Positions 8,088 to 17,136 are shown, counted from the first letter of the stretch. The stretch is DNA of 64,000 nt from Alphaproteobacteria bacterium (GCA_026225415.1 JAMFSS010000004.1:1-64000); one strand, 5' to 3'. Notes: a model not told the origin generated them from the letters alone. A program made the numbers and translations.

Positions 8088-8642
8088 ATGTCTGCCCCCC
8101 ATAAAAGAATCCTCGTTAACATCCTCGTCACGATCCCGGTCGCGGTCATCGTTCTTGGTGCCTGCGCGTTGGCGGCGTTTTCGGTTCAGGAAAACAGGCA
8201 TTTTGTCCAATCCGTCAAACAAATCACCGATTTTACCGATTCTGTGCAAGGGGCGGCTTCTCAACAAACAACCTTTGCCCAAAGCGCGGGCGATGATTTA
8301 TGGGTCGATTTACAACATGCCGGTCGCTCGGACGCCAAAGACAGCCACGCCAACGCGTGGGGCGGCGATCTGCGGGCGATTACCGTTGCGACCCAAACGG
8401 GCGCGGTCGCCATGCGGGTCGAAGATGATGTGCCGACGCGGGATTGCCGCCGCCTCGCTTTGTATTTTGTCGACCATGCGTCTGCGAATATGGGCGTGCT
8501 TGCCATCGAAGCCCAACCGGTCGATGACACAAAATGGACTCTGGTTTATCCCCTGGCGATGCCGGTTTATGAACGCGCCGCCCTTTTTGCCTGTGGCACC
8601 AATGCTTATGCCCATCTGGCCGTAACCTTCAAAATACGATAA
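8088..8642 (+). CDS. Single-pass membrane protein, possibly pilin-like fold
   Basis: 184 residues. A short cytoplasmic N-terminus (MSAPHKRI) leads into a hydrophobic segment ILVTIPVAVIVLGACALAAF and then a long amphipathic stretch (QENRHFVQSVKQITDFTDSV), followed by a globular region with two Cys. The spacing of NAWGGDLRAITV and DDVPTRDCRRLALYF resembles the NPWGG ... C block of PilS-type type IV pilins. The canonical prepilin cleavage motif GFTLIE is absent, so processing as a pilin is doubtful. It has no pilus genes nearby. Exposed in the periplasm or on the surface; function unknown, and the pilin comparison is inference from pattern. Confidence 0.65.
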   Translation: MSAPHKRILVNILVTIPVAVIVLGACALAAFSVQENRHFVQSVKQITDFTDSVQGAASQQTTFAQSAGDDLWVDLQHAGRSDAKDSHANAWGGDLRAITVATQTGAVAMRVEDDVPTRDCRRLALYFVDHASANMGVLAIEAQPVDDTKWTLVYPLAMPVYERAALFACGTNAYAHLAVTFKIR

Positions 8643-8663
8643 TTCCGCTTTATTCATGCGGGG

Positions 8664-8692
8664 TTGATTTTTATCGGTAAATCAATACTAAT
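8664..8692 (+). promoter_or_regulatory. Inverted repeat and overlapping promoter upstream of the MarR-type gene
   Basis: TTGATTT and AAATCAA form a 7-bp inverted repeat with an 8-base spacer (8664-8685). The left arm could serve as a -35 (TTGATT) for a weak -10 (TACTAA, 8686-8691) 16 bases away. A palindrome sitting across a promoter directly before a MarR-family gene suggests autoregulation. Confidence 0.45.
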
Positions 8693-8752
8693 GGTGGGTA
8701 TCGCGTTCCCATAATGCGGTTCTTGCCCGTCACCCGACCAAAGGTTTTTACT

Positions 8753-9208
8753 GTGCGCCACGCTTATTACGAAGCTGTCCTTCTGGTCGAACGCGTTCAC
8801 CGCCATTTTCTGGAAGTCGTCAAGGCCGATCTGGATCGCGCCGGCATTCAGGATATCAACAATATCCAGGCGCTGATTTTGTACAATATCGGCACAGATG
8901 AAATGACGGTCGGCGAATTGACGGCGCGCGGCTATTATCTCGGCTCCAATGTTTCCTATAACGTCAAGAAAATGGCCGAAAGCGACTATCTGCTGCAGGA
9001 ACGCTCACCCCATGACCGCCGGTCTGTCCGCGTCAAACTGTCGCCCAAAGGGCTTGCGTTGCACAAGGTGCTCAGCGAAGGCTTGGAAAAACAAATCGAC
9101 GCGTTGACCAATGCCAAAATCACATCGGAAGAATTGACGCAAGCCAGCGATATTCTGCGCAAGCTGGAACGCTTCTGGACGGGAATGATCAATTATGGCG
9201 GTGGCTGA
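8753..9208 (+). CDS. MarR-family winged-helix transcriptional regulator
   Basis: 151 residues from GTG 8753, which has AAAGG eight bases upstream; an in-frame ATG at 8714 would add 13 residues. The sequence shows a helix-rich start (YYEAVLLVERVHRHFLEVVK), the winged helix (MTVGELTARGYYLGSNVSYNVKKM as the helix-turn-helix region), the wing SPHDRRSVRVKLSPKG, and a C-terminal dimerisation helix. The DxRxxR-like wing (HDRRSVRV) and length are MarR hallmarks. The variant resembles the LdtR-type regulators widespread in alphaproteobacteria, which control cell-wall genes, but the target here is unknown. It overlaps recF by 14 bases and has an operator-like palindrome upstream. Confidence 0.85.
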   Translation: MRHAYYEAVLLVERVHRHFLEVVKADLDRAGIQDINNIQALILYNIGTDEMTVGELTARGYYLGSNVSYNVKKMAESDYLLQERSPHDRRSVRVKLSPKGLALHKVLSEGLEKQIDALTNAKITSEELTQASDILRKLERFWTGMINYGGG

Positions 9209-10355
9209 AGTCGCGGCTCAAACTCCGCGCCCTGAACCGCTTTCCATCTCCCGCATCACCCTTTCGCATTTCCGCAATTATGAATCGATGCGTCTTGTCT
9301 GCGCCGCATCGCCTGTCATCCTTGTGGGCGCGAATGGCAGCGGCAAAACCAATCTGGTCGAAGCCCTCAGCCTTCTGGTGCCAGGCCGCGGCTTGCGGCG
9401 CAGCCATTTGGTTGATTTACAAAACCGGCATAAAACCGATCCGTGGGCGGTGGCGATAGACTTGCGCATCGATACGGGCGACCTGCATATCGGCACTGGC
9501 CGCGATATAACCACCGACAATGATGCCGAACGCCGTCTGGTGCATATCGATGGCCGTCCGGCACGCAGCCAGAACCAACTGGCCGACCATATCGCGATGG
9601 GCTGGATCACGCCCGACATGGACAGGTTGCTGGCTGAAGGCGCATCGGCGCGGCGCAAATTCCTCGACCGTCTGGTCTACAGTTTCGACCCCGCCCATAA
9701 TGCCCGCGTCCAACGTTACGAAAAAGCGATGCGGGAAAGATTGCGCCTGTTACGCGACGGCAATAACGATGCCGCATGGCTCTCGGCTCTGGAAAATGAA
9801 ATGGCGCAAACGGCGGTGGCTATCGCCGCCGCGCGGCGTGACATGGTTCGGCGTTTGCGTACGGCAATCGGCGAAAGCGGCGATGTCTTCCCCCGCGCCG
9901 ATATTGCCGTGACCGGCATTGCCGAAGATATGCTGGATGAAAAACCCGCCCTGCTGGTCGAAGACGCGCTCCGCGCCGCCTTTGCCCGTCTGCGCGGCGA
10001 CGATGCCCAAAGCGGCACCTGTGCCACCGGCGCGCATCGAAGCGACCTGCGCGTCACCCACCGCGCCAAACAATGCCCGGCGGATTTATGCTCGACCGGC
10101 GAACAGAAAGCGCTGCTGATCGCGCTCATGCTGGCCTATATGCGGTTGCTGACGGTGCAACGTAACATGACGCCCTTGTTCTTGCTGGATGATATTGCGG
10201 CGCATCTGGATGATTACCGCCGCGCGGCCTTGTTCGATGAAATTCTGGATTTGCGCGTTCAGGCGTGGCTGACAGGGACGGACACGGAATCCTTCACGCG
10301 CCTGATCCCGAATGCACAGCTCTTCACCGTTGATAACGGCCAAATCCTCTCCTGA
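9195..10355 (+). CDS. recF: DNA replication/repair ATPase RecF
   Basis: 386 residues. RecF loads RecA at single-strand gaps with RecO and RecR. It is an SMC/ABC-like ATPase: Walker A GANGSGKTNLVE near residue 40, the LSHFRNYE motif before it, signature CSTGEQKALL near residue 300 and Walker B LFLLDDIAAHLD near residue 335. It starts inside the end of the MarR-type gene, so expression is probably coupled to it. The classical dnaA-dnaN-recF-gyrB neighbourhood is absent: neither dnaN nor gyrB is beside it. Confidence 0.95.
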   Translation: MAVAEVAAQTPRPEPLSISRITLSHFRNYESMRLVCAASPVILVGANGSGKTNLVEALSLLVPGRGLRRSHLVDLQNRHKTDPWAVAIDLRIDTGDLHIGTGRDITTDNDAERRLVHIDGRPARSQNQLADHIAMGWITPDMDRLLAEGASARRKFLDRLVYSFDPAHNARVQRYEKAMRERLRLLRDGNNDAAWLSALENEMAQTAVAIAAARRDMVRRLRTAIGESGDVFPRADIAVTGIAEDMLDEKPALLVEDALRAAFARLRGDDAQSGTCATGAHRSDLRVTHRAKQCPADLCSTGEQKALLIALMLAYMRLLTVQRNMTPLFLLDDIAAHLDDYRRAALFDEILDLRVQAWLTGTDTESFTRLIPNAQLFTVDNGQILS

Positions 10356-10361
10356 AATAAA

Positions 10362-10387
10362 AAAGGGAAGCGCAAGCGCTTCCCTTT
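10362..10387. terminator. Rho-independent terminator, best read for the minus strand
   Basis: Perfect 12-bp arms AAAGGGAAGCGC and GCGCTTCCCTTT, with the innermost pairs forming the loop. An A-run at 10356-10364 becomes a T-tract on the minus strand, so it suits the end of the small minus-strand gene at 10411; it may also stop recF transcripts. Confidence 0.8.
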
Positions 10388-10410
10388 GATAGTGATTAAA
10401 CCAACGCGGT

Positions 10411-10758
10411 CTAAATAATCAATTCCGGCCAGTACAACGTCCATGTGTTGTTGTTGAACGTCAAAGGACGGAACCAGTTGAAATCCGGGCAATGTTCTTG
10501 CATCGGATGACCGTCGCTGGGGTGGATAATGCCTAAAACGCTGGGTTGACGCGGGCCGCCATCGGCGCGGAAGGTGATCGCCGTGCTTGCAAGCCCGAAC
10601 AGACCGCCGCCACTACCTGAGCCACTTTTGTCTCCCTTACCGCCTTTTTTCTTCTTTTTCTCAATGGCAGAACGGTATTCGGGTGTTTGAATGCTCATCA
10701 GATCATTCAACATATCGACTCTGTCGAGTCGGGAATCCATGTAACGGGATGGTTTCAT
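10411..10758 (-). CDS. Hypothetical protein with Lys-rich and Gly/Ser-rich linker
   Basis: 115 residues, unrecognised. The N-terminal ~30 residues look helical (MDSRLDRVDMLNDLMSIQ). There follows a Lys run (EKKKKKGGKGDKSG), a Gly/Ser linker and a C-terminal half rich in aromatic residues (FNWFRPLTFNNNTWTLYWPE). TAGGTG about 9 bases before ATG 10758 can serve as ribosome-binding site, and a strong terminator lies just after the stop. It stands alone between recF and a long noncoding stretch. The clean flanking signals support a real gene; the sequence gives no function. Confidence 0.6.
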   Translation of the reverse strand: MKPSRYMDSRLDRVDMLNDLMSIQTPEYRSAIEKKKKKGGKGDKSGSGSGGGLFGLASTAITFRADGGPRQPSVLGIIHPSDGHPMQEHCPDFNWFRPLTFNNNTWTLYWPELII

Positions 10759-11608
10759 TGAGACGCACCTATGGTTAAAGGTTGGGCAGTTTTATGCAAA
10801 GGCTCCTTCGCCAGCTGGGGCGAAACCATTGTTTAAAAGTGCGGCTCAAGGATGAACGCGTTTTCCGATTCATTCACGGGTTTCTGCTTTTTTGCAGTCC
10901 CCGTTTCACGGTGCGCCCATTCTAAAATCGCCCAATTTTTTGATCCAAATTCTTAGACCAAAAAAAACTTTTCCCACCGTCACGGCTCGATTGGAGCCGC
11001 AGATTCGGCAGGAATTGACCCTATGTTGCGCGTTACGGCTTTCAAGTCAATAAAACTTTTTCCCTCAGGCAAAAAAACCTGAAAAATTGTTGCACATGGG
11101 CAACGCTTTTGGCGCTGTGGTGCCAACGGCTGCCGCGTTTTTCGTCGCGCGCGTTTTGCAAAAAATTTCCGTCGATTTGTGGCCCATTTTCGCATCGGAT
11201 TTTGCTCTCTTTTTTCACTCGTTTTTTGTTTTTTTCCCAACGAAAAATTTTTGGATTTTTTTATTTTTCGGGAATAAAAAGTCCCTTTTTGATTATCACC
11301 GCTCCCCAATCGACGGCAAAAATTCCGCGCCTCCACACCCCCTTTTTGGCCGCCATTTCGTCTTCCATCTGATACCCGTTCAACAGCCCCGTCAGACCGT
11401 AAACGGGGCATCCTTCACCCGTTTTTTAACCCTCCCTTAACCTTCCGCCCCCGTTTCAGGGGTGGTTTTATTGAATGGTTATTACTTTCATGATACAAAG
11501 AAAGCATACGGTTATGAGCCCAAACCCGCTCTTTGGCGTTGTTTCGCGGGTTAAAGGGTGTATAGAAATCGGGCACCGACTGATTTCATCGAATAATTTT
11601 GGGTTTCC
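10759..11608. other. 850-base noncoding stretch with homopolymer runs
   Basis: No convincing gene on either strand: the frames present are short, start without ribosome-binding sites and have compositions unlike the neighbours. The middle part (about 10930-11300) is full of A and T runs, e.g. tracts of 6-7 T. One AT-rich hairpin is clear at 11241-11270 (CGAAAAAT paired with ATTTTTCG, loop 14). It must hold the promoters of the flanking divergent genes, and there is room for a small RNA. Confidence 0.5.
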
Positions 11609-13117
11609 ATGTTCTCGTTGCGGATCAAGCAAAATACGGCTTCGAGGAGCGTTAAAACGCCCTTTATAAGCCCTGATGAGAAGGCCGCGTTGTATTCGGC
11701 CGCTTTTCCCGACTTCCAAAGCCGCATGCGGATTTCCGGCCGCTGGATGCTCACCGCCGACGTTCTCGCTTTGGTGCTTTCTTTTGTCTGTGGCGCAATG
11801 CTGGCCTTTGCGTGGCATGTCTGGACGGGCGATGTCGATTTTCAGGATATACTGGGCGCCGCGACGTTGCGTCAGGCGGTGGTGTTTTTCACGATCGGGC
11901 TTATGTCCGTCCTGTGGCTCGATACGCGCGGCCATTACCGCCACCGCCTGCCTTATTGGGAAGTGGTGGGGCACATTCTCAGCGTCACCTGCATAGGCTT
12001 CGCCGCCAGCGGTTTTTACGAATTCGCAGTGCGGAATAACAGCTCGCGGTTGTGGATCGCCTTCAGCTGGGGGCTGTTCGCCCTGTTTATGTTTCTGGGG
12101 CGCAAAATCGTGCGCAGCCGTTTGGAAAAAACCGGCGCATGGAAAATCCCCGCTGTCATCATCGGCGAAGGCCCCACGGCCGATGCCGCGCTCCGCGCCA
12201 TTTCACGCGATAAAAATATCGGCTTCTCGATCATCGACCGGCTGCCGCCTTCGGCTTTGTCCGATATGAAAAAAACCCGCGCCTGGAAACAGGTGTTGAT
12301 GTTGCATGACGCGCATTATATTTTTCTGGCGCTGGAGGGCAGCGAAATCGAACGCTATCAGGCCGCGCTTAAATCATTACCCCGCGCGCGCGTGCCCTGT
12401 TCCATCATTCCGCCCTGGCTTGGGCTGCCATCCAGCACGCTAACCCCGCATCATTTCATGATGCAAGATGTTATGATGCTGCATGATACCAACCGCCTTA
12501 AACTGCCTCTGCCGCGCCTGATCAAACGCGTCACCGATATCGCGCTGGCGGGTTCGGCCTTGCTGGTACTGTCGCCTTTGTTGCTGGTGATCGGCATTAT
12601 GGTGCGCCGCGATGGCGGCAAGGCGTTTTTTAAACAAGCCCGCGTTGGCCGTAATGGCGATCTGTTCGATTGTTATAAATTCCGGTCGATGCGGGCGGAT
12701 GCCGAACAGGTTCTGGTCAAATATCTGGCCGAAAATCCCGAAGCGGCGGCGGAATGGGCAAAATTCCAGAAATTGAAAACCGATGTGCGCATCACGAAAT
12801 TCGGTGAATTTATCCGCCGCACCAGCATCGATGAATTGCCGCAACTGATCAATGTGATGAAAGGCGAAATGTCGCTTGTCGGGCCGCGCCCCTGCATGCC
12901 AGGTCAGGAAAGCCTGTATGCCGAAGATTTCAGCTTTTACGAAGCGGTGCGCCCGGGCATCACGGGGCCATGGCAAGTCAGCGGGCGTAATCATCTGACA
13001 TTCAAAGAACGCGTCGCGCTCGAAGCATGGTATGCGCGTAACTGGTCGCTGTGGCTCGATATCGTGATTATTTTGAAAACTTTTCCGACATTATTGAAAC
13101 GCGGCAATGCGTATTAA
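11609..13117 (+). CDS. Polyprenyl glycosylphosphotransferase (WbaP/ExoY class)
   Basis: 502 residues. Enzymes of this class move a sugar-1-phosphate from a UDP-sugar to undecaprenyl phosphate, the first step of exopolysaccharide, capsule or O-antigen repeat assembly. The N-terminal half has four hydrophobic segments (e.g. LTADVLALVLSFVCGAMLAF) and a CoA-binding-like soluble loop (VIIGEGPTADAALRAI). A fifth membrane hairpin (ITDIALAGSALLVLSPLLLV-like) leads into the catalytic PF02397 domain with KFRSMRADAE, RRTSIDELPQLINV, SLVGPRPCMPG and RPGITGPWQVSGR. The donor sugar cannot be told. The next gene, 36 bases on, is a glycerol-3-phosphate cytidylyltransferase, which hints at a glycerol-phosphate-decorated polymer. 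Confidence 0.9.
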   Translation: MFSLRIKQNTASRSVKTPFISPDEKAALYSAAFPDFQSRMRISGRWMLTADVLALVLSFVCGAMLAFAWHVWTGDVDFQDILGAATLRQAVVFFTIGLMSVLWLDTRGHYRHRLPYWEVVGHILSVTCIGFAASGFYEFAVRNNSSRLWIAFSWGLFALFMFLGRKIVRSRLEKTGAWKIPAVIIGEGPTADAALRAISRDKNIGFSIIDRLPPSALSDMKKTRAWKQVLMLHDAHYIFLALEGSEIERYQAALKSLPRARVPCSIIPPWLGLPSSTLTPHHFMMQDVMMLHDTNRLKLPLPRLIKRVTDIALAGSALLVLSPLLLVIGIMVRRDGGKAFFKQARVGRNGDLFDCYKFRSMRADAEQVLVKYLAENPEAAAEWAKFQKLKTDVRITKFGEFIRRTSIDELPQLINVMKGEMSLVGPRPCMPGQESLYAEDFSFYEAVRPGITGPWQVSGRNHLTFKERVALEAWYARNWSLWLDIVIILKTFPTLLKRGNAY

Positions 13118-13153
13118 AGTCTTACACCTCTTCCGTTTTCTTCAAGGCTTTCC

Positions 13154-13561
13154 ATGAAAACAATCATCACTTTTGGCACATACGATCTGTTCCATATCGG
13201 CCATTTGCGGATTCTTGCCCGCGCGCGGGCATTGGGCGACCGTTTGGTGGTCGGTGTTTCAACCGATGAATTGAATTTTTCCAAAAAACACATTAATCCG
13301 GTTTTCACCTTGGCCGAACGGATGGAAATTATCCGCGCGTTATCGTGCGTCGATGAAGTGTTTCCCGAAGAAAGTCTGGATTTAAAAGGCGACTACATCC
13401 AACAGCATAACGCATCGGTGCTGGTCATGGGCGATGATTGGCAGGGCAAATTCGATATGTTCAAACCGTTGTGCGAAGTCGTCTATCTGCCCCGCACCGG
13501 CGGTATTTCAACGACAAAGATCAAAGACTATATCGGCAAAATCGCGATAGACTCGCTCTAG
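13154..13561 (+). CDS. Glycerol-3-phosphate cytidylyltransferase family protein
   Basis: 135 residues, full length for the TagD/GCT family, which makes CDP-glycerol from CTP and glycerol 3-phosphate. Motifs are GTYDLFHIGHL with HxGH at the N-terminus and RTGGISTTKIK at the C-terminus, the two signature sequences of the family. In Gram-negatives such enzymes supply CDP-glycerol for glycerol-phosphate modification of surface glycans. The position right behind the glycosylphosphotransferase supports a surface-polymer role. Its last bases overlap the end of the convergent aroA. A related cytidylyltransferase specificity (e.g. ethanolamine phosphate) cannot be excluded. Confidence 0.88.
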   Translation: MKTIITFGTYDLFHIGHLRILARARALGDRLVVGVSTDELNFSKKHINPVFTLAERMEIIRALSCVDEVFPEESLDLKGDYIQQHNASVLVMGDDWQGKFDMFKPLCEVVYLPRTGGISTTKIKDYIGKIAIDSL

Positions 13562-14877
13562 GAAATCTTTGCGCCCAACTTGTTCATCATCGCGACAAAA
13601 ACCGGGAAACTGGTCGCAATACATCTGCCGTCGTCGATGCTCACCGGCTCTGCACTGCGCATCCCCAACACCAGAAAACTCATCGCAATCCGGTGATCCA
13701 GCGCGGTGGTGATAACAGCACCCCCCCGCGGCGCGGCGCCTGTGCCATGCACAATTAAATCATCACTTTCAATTTCCACGGTCGCGCCGCATTGCGTCAA
13801 ACCTTGCGCCATCAGGGCCAAACGGTCGCTTTCTTTCACGCGCAATTCACCCAGCCCGCGCATGCGCATAACACCGTTTGCGCAGGCCGCAGCTACGGAC
13901 AATATCGGATATTCATCAATCATGCTGGGCGCCCGTTCGGGCGCCACATCGATGCCGCGCAAACGGCTGCCCTTCACAACCAAATCGGCAACCGGTTCGC
14001 CGCCTTCGCTGCGGCGGTTTTCAAATGTGATATCGCCGCCCATTTCAATCAAAGTTTCAATCAATCCGGCGCGGCGCGGATTCAACCCGACATTGCGCAA
14101 TATCACATGCGAACCCGGGCACAGTAACGCCGCCACAATCGGAAACGCTGCCGAGCTGGGGTCGGCGGGGACAGTAATATCCCGCGCCACCAATTTCGGG
14201 TTGCCCATAATCAAAATCACATCCGCGCCCGCATCGTTTTTGGTAACGCGCACATCCGCGCCAAAACCGCGCAACATATTTTCCGAATGGTCACGCGTCG
14301 GTACGGATTCAATAACCGTTGTCACGCCCTCGGCGCTCAACCCCGCCAATAAAACTGCAGATTTCACCTGTGCCGATGCCACGGGCAATGTATAGGTGAT
14401 AGGCTTCACGGTTACAGAACCCGTCACGCTCAATGGTAACTTGCCGTCCGTACTTTCAAACCGCGCACCCATTTGTGACAAAGGGTCAATCACCCGCTCC
14501 ATAGGCCGTTTGCACAAGGACGCATCGCCGGTAAAACGCGTGGTAAAGTTTTTACCTGCGACCAAACCCATCAACAAACGTGCCGATGTGCCACTGTTCC
14601 CCATATCCAGAATTTCGGATGGTGCCTGCAATCCCGCCGCACCCACGCCGGTGACATGCCAAACACCCGCATCGTCTTTATGAATTTTGGCACCCATCGC
14701 GCGCAACGCCGCAACGGTCGACAGAACATCCTCGCCTTCCAACAAACCGCGCACGGTTGTGGTGCCTTCGGCGATGCCACCGAACATAATGCTGCGATGG
14801 GAAATGCTCTTATCGCCCGGCGGGGTGATATCGCCGCGTAAGGACGCGCAAAGGGATGAGGTGAGTTTGTGTGTCAT
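13558..14877 (-). CDS. aroA: 3-phosphoshikimate 1-carboxyvinyltransferase (EPSP synthase)
   Basis: 439 residues. AroA joins phosphoenolpyruvate to shikimate 3-phosphate, the sixth step towards chorismate. Motifs: PPGDKSISHRSIMF at residues ~18-32, LDMGNSGTSARLLMG near 90, KRPMERVIDPLSQMGA, PGDPSSAAFP-like DPSSAAFPIVAAL in the middle, and RVKESDRLALMAQGL with the catalytic Lys-Glu-Ser-Asp-Arg near residue 350. The GNSGTSAR form is closer to class II enzymes (as in Agrobacterium CP4) than to E. coli AroA. The end overlaps the convergent cytidylyltransferase by four bases; fadD lies 39 bases upstream on the same strand. Confidence 0.95.
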   Translation of the reverse strand: MTHKLTSSLCASLRGDITPPGDKSISHRSIMFGGIAEGTTTVRGLLEGEDVLSTVAALRAMGAKIHKDDAGVWHVTGVGAAGLQAPSEILDMGNSGTSARLLMGLVAGKNFTTRFTGDASLCKRPMERVIDPLSQMGARFESTDGKLPLSVTGSVTVKPITYTLPVASAQVKSAVLLAGLSAEGVTTVIESVPTRDHSENMLRGFGADVRVTKNDAGADVILIMGNPKLVARDITVPADPSSAAFPIVAALLCPGSHVILRNVGLNPRRAGLIETLIEMGGDITFENRRSEGGEPVADLVVKGSRLRGIDVAPERAPSMIDEYPILSVAAACANGVMRMRGLGELRVKESDRLALMAQGLTQCGATVEIESDDLIVHGTGAAPRGGAVITTALDHRIAMSFLVLGMRSAEPVSIDDGRCIATSFPVFVAMMNKLGAKIS

Positions 14878-14916
14878 AAAAAAGAATTAGACCGCGATTA
14901 TACTTAACGCAAGTCC

Positions 14917-16614
14917 TTAGGCTTTCTTCGTCGCTTCTTCTTCCAAAATCAATTTACGAGACAGTTTGCCAATCAAAGTCTTGGGCAATGGCGTGTCGCG
15001 AAACTCCACCAGTTTTGGCATCTCCATCGGCGATAACCGGTCTTTTAAAAACGCCTTTAATTCCGTCTGTGTCAGGCTCGCGCCGTCTTTCAATTTAATA
15101 AACGCCTTGACCGTCTGGCCGCGATAATCATCGGCAATACCGGCCACCACACATTCTTCCACGGAAGGATGTTGATAAATCGCTTCTTCGACATGGCGCG
15201 GATAAATTTTAAACCCACCGGCGGCAATCATATCCTTGATGCGGTCGACGATAAAAATATAACCATCTGCATCCATATAACCGACATCGCCGGTATGAAG
15301 GCGTAACCCTTCCGGCGTTTGATCCATAACCATCGCGGTCTCTTCGGCATTATGCCAATAACCGACCATCACCTGCGGCCCGCGCACGCATACTTCGCCG
15401 GTTTCGCCTTGCGGCAAAACGGTTTTCTTGTCTTCCAGACTCACGATTTCGATAATCGTGCCGGGCGCGGGCAACCCAATCGAACCGGCTTTGTTTTCGC
15501 CGTCAACCGGATTGCACGAAACAACCGGCGATGTTTCCGATAACCCGTAACCTTCGACCAACACGCAACCGGTCAAACGTTCAAAATCATGTTTGACCTC
15601 AACCGGCAAAGGCGCGCCGCCCGAAAAACAATATTTAATGCAACGCAAATTATATCGCGCCAGATCCTTGTAATGGTTGATGGCGGTGTAAATGGTCGGC
15701 ACGGCGGGGAACAAGGTTGGGCGCTTTTTGTGGATGGTCTTCACCACCTGCGCCAATTCAAAACGCGGCAACATGATAATCGTGCTGGCCAACAACACCG
15801 TCACATTTAAAACGGCGGTCATCGCAAAGACATGGAAAAACGGTAATACGCCCAGCATCACTTCGCGCCCGCGCACCACATTCGGGAACAGATTGCGTGA
15901 TTGTACCACGTTAATCGACAGATTGGCATGCGTCAGCATTGCACCCTTGGGCACGCCGGTCGTGCCGCCGGTATATTGCAACACGGCCAAATCTTTGGCG
16001 GGGTCAATCACCACGGGTACATAATCGCCTTTGTTTGCTGTTAATTTCGCAAAACCGATATGCGCGGCGTCGTCATCCACATGCGCAATCTCCTTGCGCT
16101 TCACAACCGGATAAATCAACGACAATACACACGGCAAAATCTCCGCCATGCGGCAGACGATTATTTTCTCTAACGTTCCTTGTCCGACAACGCGATTCAA
16201 CTTGTTATAAATATCGGGAATGTCGATGGTGGCCACAATTTTGCAACCGGAATCCGCGACCATATTGGCAATTTCCGGTGGCGCATAAAGCGGATTAAAA
16301 TTCACAATTGTCGCGCCAATCTTCAATGCCGCGAAATACAAAAACACATAGTACGGCGAATTGGGCAACATCAACCCGATGCGGTCGCCTTTGCGAACGC
16401 CCAGATCCTGCAACCCCTTGGCCGCACGCGCTATCAAATCGGCACTCGCGCGATAGGTATAAGTCTTGTTCAAAAAATCGATAAATACAGTCTCGGGAAA
16501 ATCGCGCACAGCTTCATCAAAAATCTCATACAAAGGCCGCGCCGGAATCGTCGCCGACCAATCGACGGAAGCGGGATAGGATTTCGACCATTGATATTGC
16601 GGGGGGACTGTCAT
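14917..16614 (-). CDS. fadD: Long-chain fatty acid-CoA ligase (FadD-type)
   Basis: 565 residues, the length of FadD. It activates fatty acids to acyl-CoA via an acyl-adenylate. ANL-superfamily motifs are visible: A3 LQYTGGTTGVPKGAML near 220, A5 VEGYGLSETSPV near 360, A7 LHTGDVGYMDADGYI, A8 VDRIKDMIAAGGFKIYPRHVEE (fatty-acyl-CoA-synthetase signature) and A10 KTLIGKLSRKLI with the catalytic Lys. FadD enzymes are peripheral on the inner membrane. It lies upstream of aroA on the same strand, with no obvious functional link, and is divergent from the DUF983 gene. Specificity for chain length is not readable. Confidence 0.92.
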   Translation of the reverse strand: MTVPPQYQWSKSYPASVDWSATIPARPLYEIFDEAVRDFPETVFIDFLNKTYTYRASADLIARAAKGLQDLGVRKGDRIGLMLPNSPYYVFLYFAALKIGATIVNFNPLYAPPEIANMVADSGCKIVATIDIPDIYNKLNRVVGQGTLEKIIVCRMAEILPCVLSLIYPVVKRKEIAHVDDDAAHIGFAKLTANKGDYVPVVIDPAKDLAVLQYTGGTTGVPKGAMLTHANLSINVVQSRNLFPNVVRGREVMLGVLPFFHVFAMTAVLNVTVLLASTIIMLPRFELAQVVKTIHKKRPTLFPAVPTIYTAINHYKDLARYNLRCIKYCFSGGAPLPVEVKHDFERLTGCVLVEGYGLSETSPVVSCNPVDGENKAGSIGLPAPGTIIEIVSLEDKKTVLPQGETGEVCVRGPQVMVGYWHNAEETAMVMDQTPEGLRLHTGDVGYMDADGYIFIVDRIKDMIAAGGFKIYPRHVEEAIYQHPSVEECVVAGIADDYRGQTVKAFIKLKDGASLTQTELKAFLKDRLSPMEMPKLVEFRDTPLPKTLIGKLSRKLILEEEATKKA

Positions 16615-16705
16615 GGGACATAATTTTACGCCGCGATGCTTAACAACTGTTTAGCGTTCCGTATGGTGCATTGCGAAAATCCGCCAAATAGCCTAGTTTG
16701 CCCCC

Positions 16706-17104
16706 ATGGAAAATCCAACCCTACCAACACTCCTCTGGCGCGGCTTCATCGGCCGCTGTCCCCATTGCGGGCAGGGGGCGTTGTTCTGCGCCTATCTGAA
16801 ACAAAATGATGCGTGCCTATATTGCAGTCAGGATTTCACGGCATTCCGCGCCGAAGACGGCCCGGCATGGGTCACCATCTTGCTGACGGGGCATATTGTG
16901 ATACCGGTGGCGCTTGGCATGGCGCGGCACGATACCGACCCCGGCACTGGCACGCTGTGCTTTCTTATCACCCTCACGCTGGCCTGTGTTTTTATCCTTC
17001 TGCCACGCTCCAAAGGCGTTTTTATTGCCGTTTTATGGTTGCTGGCGCGGAAAAGGGCGCAATCTTTATCGCTCTTGAATTCTTCGGAAAAGATACAATC
17101 TTGA
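16706..17104 (+). CDS. DUF983 small membrane protein with zinc ribbon
   Basis: 132 residues. The N-terminal part carries GRCPHCGQG and CLYCSQD, two CxxC knuckles of a likely zinc ribbon, followed by two hydrophobic segments (VTILLTGHIVIPVALGMA and LCFLITLTLACVFILLP). This is the standard DUF983 pattern, common in alphaproteobacteria and sometimes found with cytochrome oxidase or heme genes, but the function is not established. It is divergent from fadD and 32 bases upstream of grpE on the same strand, so it may share grpE transcription. Confidence 0.88.
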   Translation: MENPTLPTLLWRGFIGRCPHCGQGALFCAYLKQNDACLYCSQDFTAFRAEDGPAWVTILLTGHIVIPVALGMARHDTDPGTGTLCFLITLTLACVFILLPRSKGVFIAVLWLLARKRAQSLSLLNSSEKIQS

Positions 17105-17136
17105 ATTGATAGATATTCACAGCTAAGAAGCACCCC

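Noticed and set aside
10980-11411. 143-codon minus-strand frame in the noncoding stretch
   Set aside because: Basic, Lys/Arg-rich translation of homopolymer sequence, no ribosome-binding site and no recognisable fold; left as noncoding.
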